Of a stretch of 64,000 nt of DNA, positions 48,100 to 58,100 are shown piece after piece. The DNA lies in NCBI RefSeq assembly GCF_964204645.1, contig NC_134028.1, positions 13,505,263 through 13,569,262 on the forward strand, read 5' to 3'. The DNA is from Tubulanus polymorphus. Lineage: Eukaryota > Nemertea > Palaeonemertea > Tubulaniformes > Tubulanidae. The notes under the pieces were generated by a model, which did no database searches, had not been told where the DNA came from, and worked only from the letters and a program-made list of their open reading frames with translations. The translations under genes were made by a program, and so were the position numbers. Each line of letters starts with the position of its first letter. The first letter of the stretch is position 1.

Positions 48100-50703
48100 T
48101 CGAAAAGTGCTTTTCTTGACGATTTGAGCGCTTCTACGCGTCGACATTGTCGTTTTTCCGATAGGGGGAATATTTGATACGAAAACGTCTTTTCTCGCGC
48201 TGAACGACGTTTTCGTGTCGAAAAGTGCTTTTCCTGACGATTTGAGCGCTTTTACGCATCGACATTGTCGTTTTTCCGATAGGAGGAATATTTGATACGA
48301 AAACGTCTTTTCTCGCACTGAACGACGTTTTCGGGTCGAAAAGTACTTTTCCTGACGATTTGAGCGCTTTTACGCGTCGACATTGTCGTTTTTCCGATAG
48401 GGGGAATATTTGATACGAAAACGTCTTTTCTCGCGCTGAACGACGTTTTCGCGTCGAAAAGTGCTTTTCCTGACGATTTGAGCGCTTTTACGCGTCGACA
48501 TTGTCGTTTTTCCGATAGGGGGAATATTTGATACGAAAACGTCTTTTCTCGCGCTGAACGACGTTTTCGCGTCGAAAAGTGCTTTTCCTGACGATTTGAG
48601 CGCTTTTACGCGTCGACATTGTCGTTTTTCCGATAGGGGGAATATTTGATACGAAAACGTCTTTTCTCGCGCTGAACGACGTTTTCGCGTCGAAAAGTGC
48701 TTTTTCTGACGATTTGAGCGCTTTTACGCGTCGACATTGTCGTTTTTCCGATAGGGGGAATATTTGATACGAAAACGTCTTTTCTCGCGCTGAACGACGT
48801 TTTCGCGTCGAAAAGTGCTTTTCCTGACGATTTGAGCGCTTTTACGCGTCGACATTGTCGTTTTTCCGATAGGGGGAATATTTGATACGAAAACGTCTTT
48901 TCTCGCGCTGAACGACGTTTTCGCGTCGAAAAGTGCTTTTCCTGACGATTTGAGCGCTTTTACGCATCGACATTGTCGTTTTTCCGATAGGGGGAATATT
49001 TGATACGAAAACGTCTTTTCTCGCGCTGTACGACGTTTTTGCGTCGAAAAGTGCTTTTCCTGACGATTTGAGCGCTTTTACGCATCGACATTGTCGTTTT
49101 TTCGATAGGGGGAATATTGGATGCGAAAACGTCATTTCTCGCGCTGAACGACGTTTTCGCGTCGAAAAGTGCTTTTCCTGACGATTTGAGCGCTTTTACG
49201 CATCGACATTGTCGTTTTTCCGATAGGGGGAATATTCGATACGAAAACGTCTTTTCTCGCGCTGAACGACGTTTTCGGGTCGAAAAGTGCTTTTCCTGAC
49301 GATTTGAGCGCTTTTACGCATCGACATTGTCGTTTTTCCGATCGGGGGAATATTTGATACGAAAACGTCTTTTCTCGCGCTGAACGACGTTTTCGGGTCG
49401 AAAAGTACTTTTCCTGACGATTTGAGCGCTTTTACGCGTCGACATTGTCGTTTTTCCGATAGGGGGAATATTTGATACGAAAACGTCTTTTCTCGCGCTG
49501 AACGACGTTTTCGCGTCGAAAAGTGCTTTTCCTGACGATTTGAGCGCTTTTACGCGTCGACATTGTCGTTTTTCCGATAGGGGGAATATTTGATACGAAA
49601 ACGTCTTTTCTCGCGCTGAACGACGTTTTCGGGTCGAAAAGTGCTTTTCCTGACGATTTGAGCGCTTTTACGCATCGACATTGTCGTTTTTCCGATAGGG
49701 GGAATATTTGATAAGAAAACGTCTTTTCTCGCGCTGAACGACGTTTTCGCGTCGAAAAGTGCTTTTCCTGACGATTTGAGCGCTTTTACGCATCGACATT
49801 GTCGTTTTTCCGATAGGGGGAATATTTGATACGAAAACGTCTTTTCTCGCGCTGAACGACGTTTTCGCGTCGAAAAGTGCTTTTTCTGACGATTTGAGCG
49901 CTTTTACGCGTCGACATTGTCGTTTTTCCGATAGGGGGAATATTTGATACGAAAACGTCTTTTCTCGCGCTGAACGACGTTTTCGCGTCGAAAAGTGCTT
50001 TTCCTGACGATTTGAGCGCTTTTACGCGTCGACATTGTCGTTTTTCCGATAGGGGGAATATTTGATACGAAAACGTCTTTTCTCGCGCTGAACGACGTTT
50101 TCGCGTCGAAAAGTGCTTTTCCTGACGATTTGAGCGCTTTTACGCATCGACATTGTCGTTTTTCCGATAGGGGGAATATTTGATACGAAAACGTCTTTTC
50201 TCGCGCTGTACGACGTTTTCGCGTCGAAAAGTGCTTTTCCTGACGATTTGAGCGCTTCTACGCGTCGACATTGTCGTTTTTCCGATAGGGGGAATATTTG
50301 ATACGAAAACGTCTTTTCTCGCGCTGAACGACGTTTTCGAGTCGAAAAGTGCTTTTCCTGACGATTTGAGCGCTTTTACGCGTCGACATTGTCGTTTTTC
50401 CGATAGGGGGAATATTTGATACGAAAACGTCTTTTCTCGCGCTGAACGACGTTTTCGCGTCGAAAAGTGCTTTTCCTGACGATTTGAGCGCTTTTACGCG
50501 TCGACATTGTCGTTTTTCCGATAGGGGGAATATTTGATACGAAAACGTCTTTTCTCGCGCTGAACGACGTTTTCGCGTCGAAAAGTGCTTTTCCTGACGA
50601 TTTGAGCGCTTTTACGCGTCGACATTGTCGTTTTTCCGATAGGGGGAATATTTGATACGAAAACGTCTTTTCTCGCGCTGAACGACGTTTTCGCGTCGAA
50701 AAA
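48100..50703. repeat. GTCGAC-type satellite subfamily, left of Ngaro
   Basis: From about 48.1 kb most monomers read ACGCGTCGACATT in place of ACGCATCGACATT. This creates adjoining ACGCGT and GTCGAC sites, and nearly all monomers are 118 bp. The same subfamily continues after the Ngaro insertion to about 62.9 kb. Confidence 0.85.
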
Positions 50704-50880
50704 CAAAAGATGTGCGAATGACCAGTTGCCCATCAGCATTTTTGCGACAGAAAATGAAGTTCTTCTCCCGGCGGGCAACATAGCACCAGCCGGTGGCGCC
50801 GCCCTCGTGCTATTAGCCAACCAGCCAATCAACGCGAAGTAAACACGTCCTTTTCAGTTCCGGAACTCAGGCGTAAAGTT
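50704..50880 (+). repeat. Ngaro split direct repeat A1
   Basis: 177 bp from CAAAAGATGTGCGAATGACC to CGTAAAGTTT, repeated at 54951-55128 with one visible difference (CAGCCGG against CAGCTGG). It forms the left boundary of the element and abuts an A-run shared with the satellite target. Confidence 0.93.
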
Positions 50881-51010
50881 TCCTACTTCTGGGCAGGTGC
50901 CCAGGAAATAATAATTAGTATAAGGGCTTAATTTTCCTGCTTCTGGGCAGGTGCCCACGAAATAATCATTAATATTAGGGCTTAATTTTCCTGCTGCCGG
51001 CAGTAGGCAG
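50881..51010 (+). repeat. 54-bp tandem repeat in the Ngaro leader
   Basis: Units start at 50881, 50935 and 50989 (the last partial). Each has TTCTGGGCAGGTGCCCA, which includes GGGCA-GG-TGCCC, an inverted repeat that can form a hairpin, followed by an AT-rich stretch ending AGGGCTTAATTTTCC. It lies between A1 and the gag start. A regulatory or RNA-structure role is possible but unproven. Confidence 0.75.
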
Positions 51011-51082
51011 GTCTTATTCATAATACTGATACGGTTAATAACCCGCACGTATTTTGTGTTTTAGTAGTCATATAGAGTAGTA

Positions 51083-52054
51083 ATGCAGCGCACCAAGAGA
51101 AAGCAACAGGCAACCCCAGCCTTAAACAAGCGGAGGAAAGCGCCAGCTGGGGCTATCTCAGAGAAGGAGGCTCGGGCAGACCGCCTGCTGGAGACTCTCG
51201 AAAGAGCGGTCTCTTTGTTACCCCAGGTCAACGCCATCCCTGCAAACACCGCTGCAAATACACCTCAGCAGGCTGAGAATACGCCTCAGCAGGGGACCAT
51301 AACAGTACCACAGGCCTTGGATGTGGCAGCGCCGGAAGCAGGTAATATCATCCCCGATGGTATGGGTTTTTATCAACAACCACAGTTGAGCGGCCCGGGG
51401 TCTTTTCTGCCCGCCGCGGTGGCATTGGATGCGTTAGTGCCGGTTAAGATAAAAGAATCTATTTGGTCAGGAAAATGGCTGGATTTCGCGGTGCTTTTGC
51501 GCAAGCCCGATGCGGCGTATTCCTTTAACGTGCTGCCCGCCCCTGGTCAGGAAACGCCTCACGTATCTATAGCGACACCCAGGCTTACAGCCATTAAGTC
51601 GATCGAGCAGTGGGTAAGGGCATTCGAAATCTTTTCTACTGTCCATTTGCGCCGTCATCCTCATGACGCCATACCTCTGATCAAGTACGGTCGAAGCGTC
51701 CAGAACCTTGCGTCCCAGGGCGGGGATTGGGCGTTTTACGACCAGAATTTTCGTGCGCTCCGTGCGGCTTCAGATGTCGCCGGTAGGTGGGACGCCACCA
51801 ATTGGGAGCTGTGGTTGGAAGCGAAGACTCGAAATAATAACTTGAAACGGCCCTTTCGAGCATCTTCGGGCCAGGCAGTCAATTTCTGCTACGCGTTTAA
51901 TAGCGCCGCCTCGTCCTGTCCCCGAAAATCTTGCATATACGCCCACCAATGCAAGTTATGCAGAGGCCCACATTCAGCCGCTCGCTGTCCGCGTCGGAAA
52001 ACGCCCAGCCCCTCGAATGGACATAAACGTAGCGACCCCACCTACAAATCATAG
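51083..52054 (+). CDS. gag: Gag-like protein of the Ngaro element
   Basis: 323 codons from an ATG (MQRTKRKQQATPALNKRR). The N-terminus is basic, followed by a Gln/Asn/Ala-rich linker with repeated 'TPQQ' (about residues 55-75). A folded central part is typical of DIRS-order ORF1 proteins (for example SIEQWVRAFEIFSTVHLRRH near 175-195 and YDQNFRALRA near 225). The C-terminal region (about 270-307) has Cys/His clusters (FCYAFN, CPRKSC, AHQCKLCRGPH, RCPRR) likely to bind zinc and nucleic acid. The protein should package element RNA in cytoplasmic particles, as Gag does. The frame is intact, and its end overlaps the RT frame by 38 bp in a different frame. Confidence 0.85.
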   Translation: MQRTKRKQQATPALNKRRKAPAGAISEKEARADRLLETLERAVSLLPQVNAIPANTAANTPQQAENTPQQGTITVPQALDVAAPEAGNIIPDGMGFYQQPQLSGPGSFLPAAVALDALVPVKIKESIWSGKWLDFAVLLRKPDAAYSFNVLPAPGQETPHVSIATPRLTAIKSIEQWVRAFEIFSTVHLRRHPHDAIPLIKYGRSVQNLASQGGDWAFYDQNFRALRAASDVAGRWDATNWELWLEAKTRNNNLKRPFRASSGQAVNFCYAFNSAASSCPRKSCIYAHQCKLCRGPHSAARCPRRKTPSPSNGHKRSDPTYKS

Positions 52055-53648
52055 TTTGCCGACGCCGGTCAAAATTTCCGAACTTAGAAAATACATTTAC
52101 GATTACAAGGCCGAGGATCGTGACATTATTATTGAAGGTTTTACTTCGGGTTTTCGCTTAGATAGTTTTTTCTCTGGCCCCTCATCTACCAAATGCGTCG
52201 ATAACCTTAAGTCCGCTAGGGAGCGCCCTGACGTGATACGCGAAAGAGTCAACAAAGAGCTTGCAACGGGTAGAGTTCTGGGCCCTTTTCAGACTCCATT
52301 CATGCCGGGCGGTACCCCAATTCACGTTTCACCCCTAGGGGTAGTTCCTAAAAGCTCCGGGGGTTTTAGGGTTATTCATCATCTATCGTACCCGGAAGGC
52401 TCGTCGATAAACGATTTTATTCCCGAGGAGGCATCCACCATTAAATACTCGACAATCCAGGATGCGATTAAAATCATCAAGTCCCTTGGTGACGATGTTT
52501 TCCTAGCAAAGACCGACATAGAGTCGGCTTTCAGGATAATCCCTATACATAAGTTAGACCAACCACTGTTGGGTTTCACTTTAGACGGTCTTTTTTACGT
52601 CGACGCTGTTCTGCCCATGGGCGCAGCCAGCTCCTGCGCGATTTTTGACCGGTTCTCGTCGTGTATTAAATGGATTGCGATTAATAAGCTCGGGATTTCC
52701 CACATTGTACATATTTTAGATGATTTTTTGATTATTGCTAAGGGCAAATCTAAGTGCGACCGCGATCTGATAAATTTTCTTGACCTATGCGAACAGCTCG
52801 GCGTACCCATAAAGGAAGTCAAAACTTTTCGCCCGTCGCAAATCCTACCGTTTGCCGGCATCACGCTCGATACTATTTTGCACGAGGCACGTTTGCCGGA
52901 AGATAAATTGGCAAAATGCATGGCCCTGGTGGAAACATTCCTGTCTAAACGGAAAGTGACTTTGCGAGAGTTACAGTCACTGCTAGGGACGTTGAATTTT
53001 GCCTGCTCAGTCATCGTACCGGGACGACCGTTTCTCAGGAGGCTGATCGACCTCACCGTGGGCGTGCCTCACCGTTCGTTGCACATTTCACTGACGGCGA
53101 GCGCGAAGAATGATCTCCGGGTCTGGAACGTCTTCCTTTCAAATTTTAACGGTCGATCATTTTTCATCGATGAGCGTAAGCTCACTAACGATCGTTTGAA
53201 TTTGTACACTGATTCCGCCGGTGCTTTTGGTTACGGTGCCGTTTACGGCACCCACTGGTTCCACGGTTCGTGGCCTTTAAGCTGGAAGTCTTGTTCGATC
53301 GCGGTCCTTGAACTATACCCAATCGTTGCCGCACTATCAATCTGGGGGGCACATTGGAAAAATAAGACTATATGTTTTAATTCCGATAACCAATCGGTGG
53401 TCCACGTTATTAATAAACAATCTTCACGGGACAAGGCTATGATGACCCTCGTACGCAAGATGGTCTCTGTTTGTTTGAAATTTAACATCGTTTTCATTAG
53501 CGAACATATACCCGGAAAATATAACATTTTACCCGACCTACTTTCTCGGTTCCAGTTTCGTCGATTTCGCATGGAAGCGCCATGGGCCGACCCTCAACCT
53601 ACGCCGGTTCCCCAGTCTTGGCTGCCAGCAAATATAAACCTACTATAG
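52017..53648 (+). CDS. pol: Reverse transcriptase / RNase H of the Ngaro element
   Basis: 543 codons from an ATG inside the end of gag. RT motifs run in order: LGVVPKSSGGFRVIHHLSYP (about 110-130), LAKTDIESAFRIIPIH with the first catalytic Asp (about 162-178), LPMGAASSCAIF (about 197-208) and HILDDFLII with the catalytic Asp pair near 235. RNase H follows with YTDSAGAFGYGAV (about 396), LELYPIVAAL, FNSDNQSVVHV and ILPDLLSRF. It copies element RNA into cDNA and removes the RNA strand. The frame is uninterrupted and all catalytic residues I can see are present. There is no methyltransferase domain after RNase H. It may be translated by frameshift from gag or by reinitiation. Its last 67 bp overlap the recombinase ORF. 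Confidence 0.95.
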   Translation: MDINVATPPTNHSLPTPVKISELRKYIYDYKAEDRDIIIEGFTSGFRLDSFFSGPSSTKCVDNLKSARERPDVIRERVNKELATGRVLGPFQTPFMPGGTPIHVSPLGVVPKSSGGFRVIHHLSYPEGSSINDFIPEEASTIKYSTIQDAIKIIKSLGDDVFLAKTDIESAFRIIPIHKLDQPLLGFTLDGLFYVDAVLPMGAASSCAIFDRFSSCIKWIAINKLGISHIVHILDDFLIIAKGKSKCDRDLINFLDLCEQLGVPIKEVKTFRPSQILPFAGITLDTILHEARLPEDKLAKCMALVETFLSKRKVTLRELQSLLGTLNFACSVIVPGRPFLRRLIDLTVGVPHRSLHISLTASAKNDLRVWNVFLSNFNGRSFFIDERKLTNDRLNLYTDSAGAFGYGAVYGTHWFHGSWPLSWKSCSIAVLELYPIVAALSIWGAHWKNKTICFNSDNQSVVHVINKQSSRDKAMMTLVRKMVSVCLKFNIVFISEHIPGKYNILPDLLSRFQFRRFRMEAPWADPQPTPVPQSWLPANINLL

Positions 53649-54528
53649 ACGCCCTGTTAGCAGCGGCTTTGACGACGGAAACCGCGAAGGCCTATGATCG
53701 GTCTTGGGGTAAGCTAGTCGCGTTTGGCCAGCAGTTGGGCATCACAATTTTGGTCCCAGTTTCAGAATATTCCATCGTCTTGTTCGTCGCACATTTGCAC
53801 GAAAAGGGTTTGTCGGCCGCAGCTACTGCGTCGACATTGTCGGCAATTTCATATTTTCACAAGATAAAAGGGGAGGCCGACCCTTGTCGATCATTTATCA
53901 TTCAGAAAATGTTAGCAGGCGCGAGAAATCTATCGCGGAGTTTCGACGTTCGTCTCCCAATTACCGCAGATGTTTTGGCCCGTTTATTTGACTGTCTTGC
54001 TGTGACGGAAAGTCTGTCCTACAACCGCCTTTTAGTGAAATCGGTTATGACCATCGCGTTTTGTGGTTATTTCCGCCTAGGGGAGCTCTTACCGAGGACA
54101 CTCGCCCTAACGCAGAGTGTAGTACAACTCGAAGACGTGGCACTCACCGCCTTTGGTCTCCAAATAGTCCTAAAGAAGTTTAAGCACAGCGCACGCGTTG
54201 GCCCTCAGGTCATACAGGTTGATTTTTCCTCCCTTTCGACCAGGGTTACCGATGCCCGATCGACTATCACCACTTATTTACAGCGCCGAGGCCCGCGTCC
54301 AGGCCCGCTTTTTATAGACTGCAGTGGAGCTCCGTGGTTAAGGCGAGCATTCGACCGTCGCCTCGTGTGCCTGCTGGAATGGTGTCACCTAGGGCGTTCA
54401 AGGGTCACTCCTTCCACATCGGCGCTGCAACCGATGCAGCATCGAGGGGAGTCCCCGACGCACAGATTAGGGCGGCAGGCCGGTGGAATTCCGAGGCCTT
54501 CCGTAAATACATAAGGATTGCGAGGTGA
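53582..54528 (+). pseudogene. Tyrosine recombinase of the Ngaro element, frameshifted
   Basis: The first frame runs 53582-54514 from ATG. It carries the N-terminal core-binding part (TAKAYDRSWGKLVAFGQQ) and the first catalytic Arg in YFRLGEL near residue 164. After LRRAFDRRL (about 54350) the true coding sense moves to another frame, which gives MVSPRAFKGHSFHIGAATDA, GRWNSEAFRKYIRIAR and the stop at 54526-54528. A one-base loss near 54360-54390 explains this. The HxxR motif reads His-Ser-Phe-His, with codon CAC at 54415-54417 where CGC is expected. The Trp and the nucleophile Tyr (RKYIR) remain. The enzyme should join circular element DNA to the target, but this copy is probably inactive. Confidence 0.88.
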
Positions 54529-54564
54529 TCGTGTGGGCTCAGCCACAGGTGGGTGGCTTTGTGG

Positions 54565-54949
54565 CATTTTTATAGCCCACTTACGATTAATCGAGGACTT
54601 TTTACTCCGAACTAGGTCAAACAGCTGGGGCGTTTGACTTCTTAGTAATAGTGGTGTAGTTACTTGTATTCATAAATAGGTCAAACAGCAGGGGCGTTTG
54701 ACCGCGTAGTATTTTTTCCGATAATTGTTTAAATCAGAAACTAGGTCAATCCAGCTGGGGCGGTTGACCTAGTTAGTTTTGTATGACTTTGTATTTCTTT
54801 GTTAGATTGATGATATTGTAATTTTGTACGTGACAGCAAATTAGGTTGTCACGTGTTTTGGTATAATTTTTCAAATAAACGTCAAGCAGCTGGGGCGCTT
54901 GGCCTTTTCCATCTAACAATTTGTTCCGACTTATTTTCTGTTGCAAAAA
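54565..54949 (+). repeat. Ngaro split direct repeat B1 with four palindromic units
   Basis: 385 bp, repeated without visible difference at 55205-55589. It contains four spaced inverted-repeat units around AGCTGGGGC or AGCAGGGGC at 54616-54638, 54680-54702, 54743-54770 and 54881-54903. The unit arms differ in paired fashion (GTCAAAC/GTTTGAC, GGTCAAT/GGTTGACC, GTCAAGC/GCTTGGC). It follows the recombinase stop directly and ends in the A-run that borders A2. Confidence 0.92.
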
Positions 54950-54950
54950 A

Positions 54951-55128
54951 CAAAAGATGTGCGAATGACCAGTTGCCCATCAGCATTTTTGCGACAGAAA
55001 ATGAAGTTCTTCTCCCGGCGGGCAACATAGCACCAGCTGGTGGCGCCGCCCTCGTGCTATTAGCCAACCAGCCAATCAACGCGAAGTAAACACGTCCTTT
55101 TCAGTTCCGGAACTCAGGCGTAAAGTTT
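54951..55128 (+). repeat. Ngaro split direct repeat A2
   Basis: Second copy of A1, lying between B1 and B2 as in Ngaro and PAT elements. In that model A2 and B1 let full-length DNA be rebuilt through a circular intermediate. The linker 55129-55204 after it repeats 'cttacgattaatc', a piece of the B start. Confidence 0.92.
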
Positions 55129-55204
55129 AACATTTTACCACCCTCCATCCCCTACCATCGCCTACGGCATTTGTTAGCCCTCTTACGATTAATCTTTTCT
55201 AGCC

Positions 55205-55589
55205 CATTTTTATAGCCCACTTACGATTAATCGAGGACTTTTTACTCCGAACTAGGTCAAACAGCTGGGGCGTTTGACTTCTTAGTAATAGTGGTGTAGT
55301 TACTTGTATTCATAAATAGGTCAAACAGCAGGGGCGTTTGACCGCGTAGTATTTTTTCCGATAATTGTTTAAATCAGAAACTAGGTCAATCCAGCTGGGG
55401 CGGTTGACCTAGTTAGTTTTGTATGACTTTGTATTTCTTTGTTAGATTGATGATATTGTAATTTTGTACGTGACAGCAAATTAGGTTGTCACGTGTTTTG
55501 GTATAATTTTTCAAATAAACGTCAAGCAGCTGGGGCGCTTGGCCTTTTCCATCTAACAATTTGTTCCGACTTATTTTCTGTTGCAAAAA
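55205..55589 (+). repeat. Ngaro split direct repeat B2 (right end)
   Basis: Copy of B1 at an offset of 640 bp, including the four palindromic units. It ends CTGTTGCAAAAA and joins the satellite at GTGCTTTTCC. The satellite resumes exactly where the left junction interrupted it. Confidence 0.93.
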
Positions 55590-56199
55590 GTGCTTTTCCT
55601 GACGATTTGAGCGCTTTTACGCGTCGACATTGTCGTTTTTCCGATAGGGGGAATATTTGATACGAAAACGTCTTTTCTCGCGCTGAACGACGTTTTCGCG
55701 TCGAAAAGTGCTTTTCCTGACGATTTGAGCGCTTTTACGCGTCGACATTGTCGTTTTTCCGATAGGGGGAATATTTGATACGAAAACGTCTTTTCTCGCG
55801 CTGAACGACGTTTTCGCGTCGAAAAGTGCTTTTCCTGACGATTTGAGCGCTTTTACGCGTCGACATTGTCGTTTTTCCGATAGGGGGAATATTTGATACG
55901 AAAACGTCTTTTCTCGCGCTGAACGACGTTTTCGCGTCGAAAAGTGCTTTTCCTGACGATTTGAGCGCTTTTACGCGTCGACATTGTCGTTTTTCCGATA
56001 GGGGGAATATTTGATACGAAAACGTCTTTTCTCGCGCTGAACGACGTTTTCGCGTCGAAAAGTACTTTTCCTGACGATTTGAGCGCTTTTACGCGTCGAC
56101 ATTGTCGTTTTTCCGATAGGGGGAATATTTGATACGAAAACGTCTTTTCTCGCGCTGAACGACGTTTTCGCGTCGAAAAGTGCTTTTCCTGACGATTTG

Positions 56200-58100
56200 A
56201 GCGCTTTTACGCGTCGACATTGTCGTTTTTCCGATAGGGGGAATATTTGATACGAAAACGTCTTTTCTCGCGCTGAACGACGTTTTCGCGTCGAAAAGTG
56301 CTTTTCCTGACGATTTGAGCGCTTTTACGCGTCGACATTGTCGTTTTTCCGATAGGGGGAATATTTGATACGAAAACGTCTTTTCTCGCGCTGAACGACG
56401 TTTTCGCGTCGAAAAGTGCTTTTCCTGACGATTTGAGCGCTTTTACGCGTCGACATTGTCGTTTTTCCGATAGGGGGAATATTTGATACGAAAACGTCTT
56501 TTCTCGCGCTGAACGACGTTTTCGCGTCGAAAAGTGCTTTTCCTGACGATTTGAGCGCTTTTACGCGTCGACATTGTCGTTTTTCCGATAGGGGGAATAT
56601 TTGATAAGAAAACGTCTTTTCTCGCGCTGAACGACGTTTTCGCGTCGAAAAGTGCTTTTCCTGACGATTTGAGCGCTTTTACGCATCGACATTGTCGTTT
56701 TTCCGATAGGGGGAATATTTGATACGAAAACGTCTTTTCTCGCGCTGAACGACGTTTTCGGTCCGAAAAGTGCTTTTCCTGACGATTTGAGCGCTTTTAC
56801 GCATCGACATTGTCGTTTTTCCGATAGGGGGAATATTTGATACGAAAACGTCTTTTCTCGCGCTGTACGACGTTTTCGCGTCGAAAAGTGCTTTTCCTGA
56901 CGATTTGAGCGCTCTTACGCATCGACATTGTCGTTTTTCCGATAGGGGGAATATTTGATACGAAAACGTCTTTTCTCGCGCTGAACGACGTTTTCGCGTC
57001 GAAAAGTGCTTTTCCTGACGATTTGAGCGCTTTTACGCATCGACATTGTCGTTTTTCCGATAGGGGGAATATTTGATACGAAAACGTCTTTTCTCGCGCT
57101 GAACGACGTTTTCGCGTCGAAAAGTGCTTTTCCTGACGATTTGAGCGCTTTTACGCGTCGACATTGTCGTTTTTCCGATAGGGGGAATATTTGATACGAA
57201 AACGTCTTTTCTCGCGCTGAACGACGTTTTCGCGTCGAAAAGTGCTTTTCCTGACGATTTGAGCGCTTTTACGCGTCGACATTGTCGTTTTTCCGATAGG
57301 GGGAATATTTGATACGAAAACGTCTTTTCTCGCGCTGAACGACGTTTTCGCGTCGAAAAGTGCTTTTCCTGACGATTTGAGCGCTTTTACGCGTCGACAT
57401 TGTCGTTTTTCCGATAGGGGGAATATTTGATACGAAAACGTCTTTTCTCGCGCTGAACGACGTTTTCGCGTCGAAAAGTGCTTTTCCTGACGATTTGAGC
57501 GCTTTTACGCATCGACATTGTCGTTTTTCCGATAGGGGGAATATTTGATAAGAAAACGTCTTTTCTCGCGCTGAACGACGTTTTCGCGTCGAAAAGTGCT
57601 TTTCCTGACGATTTGAGCGCTTTTACGCATCGACATTGTCGTTTTTCCGATAGGGGGAATATTTGATACGAAAACGTCTTTTCTCGCGCTGAACGACGTT
57701 TTCGGTCCGAAAAGTGCTTTTCCTGACGATTTGAGCGCTTTTACGCATCGACATTGTCGTTTTTCCGATAGGGGGAATATTTGATACGGAAACGTCTTTT
57801 CTCGCGCTGTACGACGTTTTCGCGTCGAAAAGTGCTTTTCCTGACGATTTGAGCGCTCTTACGCATCGACATTGTCGTTTTTCCGATAGGGGGAATATTT
57901 GATACGAAAACGTCTTTTCTCGCGCTGAACGACGTTTTCGCGTCGAAAAGTGCTTTTCCTGACGATTTGAGCGCTTTTACGCATCGACATTGTCGTTTTT
58001 CCGATAGGGGGAATATTTGATACGAAAACGTCTTTTCTCGCGCTGAACGACGTTTTCGCGTCGAAAAGTGCTTTTCCTGACGATTTGAGCGCTTTTACGC
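56200..58100. repeat. Duplicated eight-monomer unit (about 944 bp)
   Basis: Rare variants recur at 943-945 bp: TTGATAAGAAAACG at about 56602 and 57547, and GAGCGCTCTTACGC at about 56909 and 57853. A distance of 944 is eight times 118, so an eight-monomer block was duplicated in tandem. The block limits are approximate. Confidence 0.75.

Larger units (their letters stand above)
18391..50703. repeat. 118/105-bp satellite array, left part
   Basis: About 280 tandem monomers. The common form is 118 bp, for example starting CGTTTTTCCGATAGGGGG. A shorter 105-bp form lacks 13 bp (ATCGACATTGTCG) next to TTTTTCCG. Frequent variants differ at a few sites: TTCGCGTCG, TTCGGTCCG, TTCGGGCCG or TTCCGTCCG after GACG(TT); GAACGACG, GATCGACG or GTACGACG; TTTGATAC or TTCGATAC; and a distinct form with ACTTCTTTTC plus GTTATCGG. 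Runs of 105-bp forms keep reading frames open on both strands because 105 is a multiple of three. The resulting 'proteins' are therefore by-products. Monomers are nearly identical across the array, so it is young or being homogenised. Confidence 0.97.
50704..55589 (+). mobile_element. Ngaro-like DIRS-order retrotransposon inserted in satellite
   Basis: The 4.89-kb element has the split-direct-repeat plan A1 (50704-50880), ORFs, B1 (54565-54949), A2 (54951-55128), short linker, B2 (55205-55589). It encodes a gag-like protein, RT/RNase H and a tyrosine recombinase, with no methyltransferase after RNase H. That combination separates Ngaro/PAT-type elements from DIRS-1-like ones, which have inverted ends. 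Left flank GTCGAAAA and right flank AAAAGTGC rejoin to the normal monomer GTCGAAAAGTGC, so there is no target duplication, as expected for recombinase-mediated integration. A1/A2 differ at about one base and B1/B2 look identical, so the insertion is recent. Confidence 0.92.

Noticed and set aside
50494-50832. Fusion of satellite frame with Ngaro A1 frame on the minus strand
   Set aside because: It only joins a satellite by-product frame to a chance frame in A1; the same A1 frame occurs at 54882-55079 without function.
50704-55589. Classification as DIRS-1-like element
   Set aside because: Ends are split direct repeats, not inverted repeats with an internal complementary region, and no methyltransferase follows RNase H.
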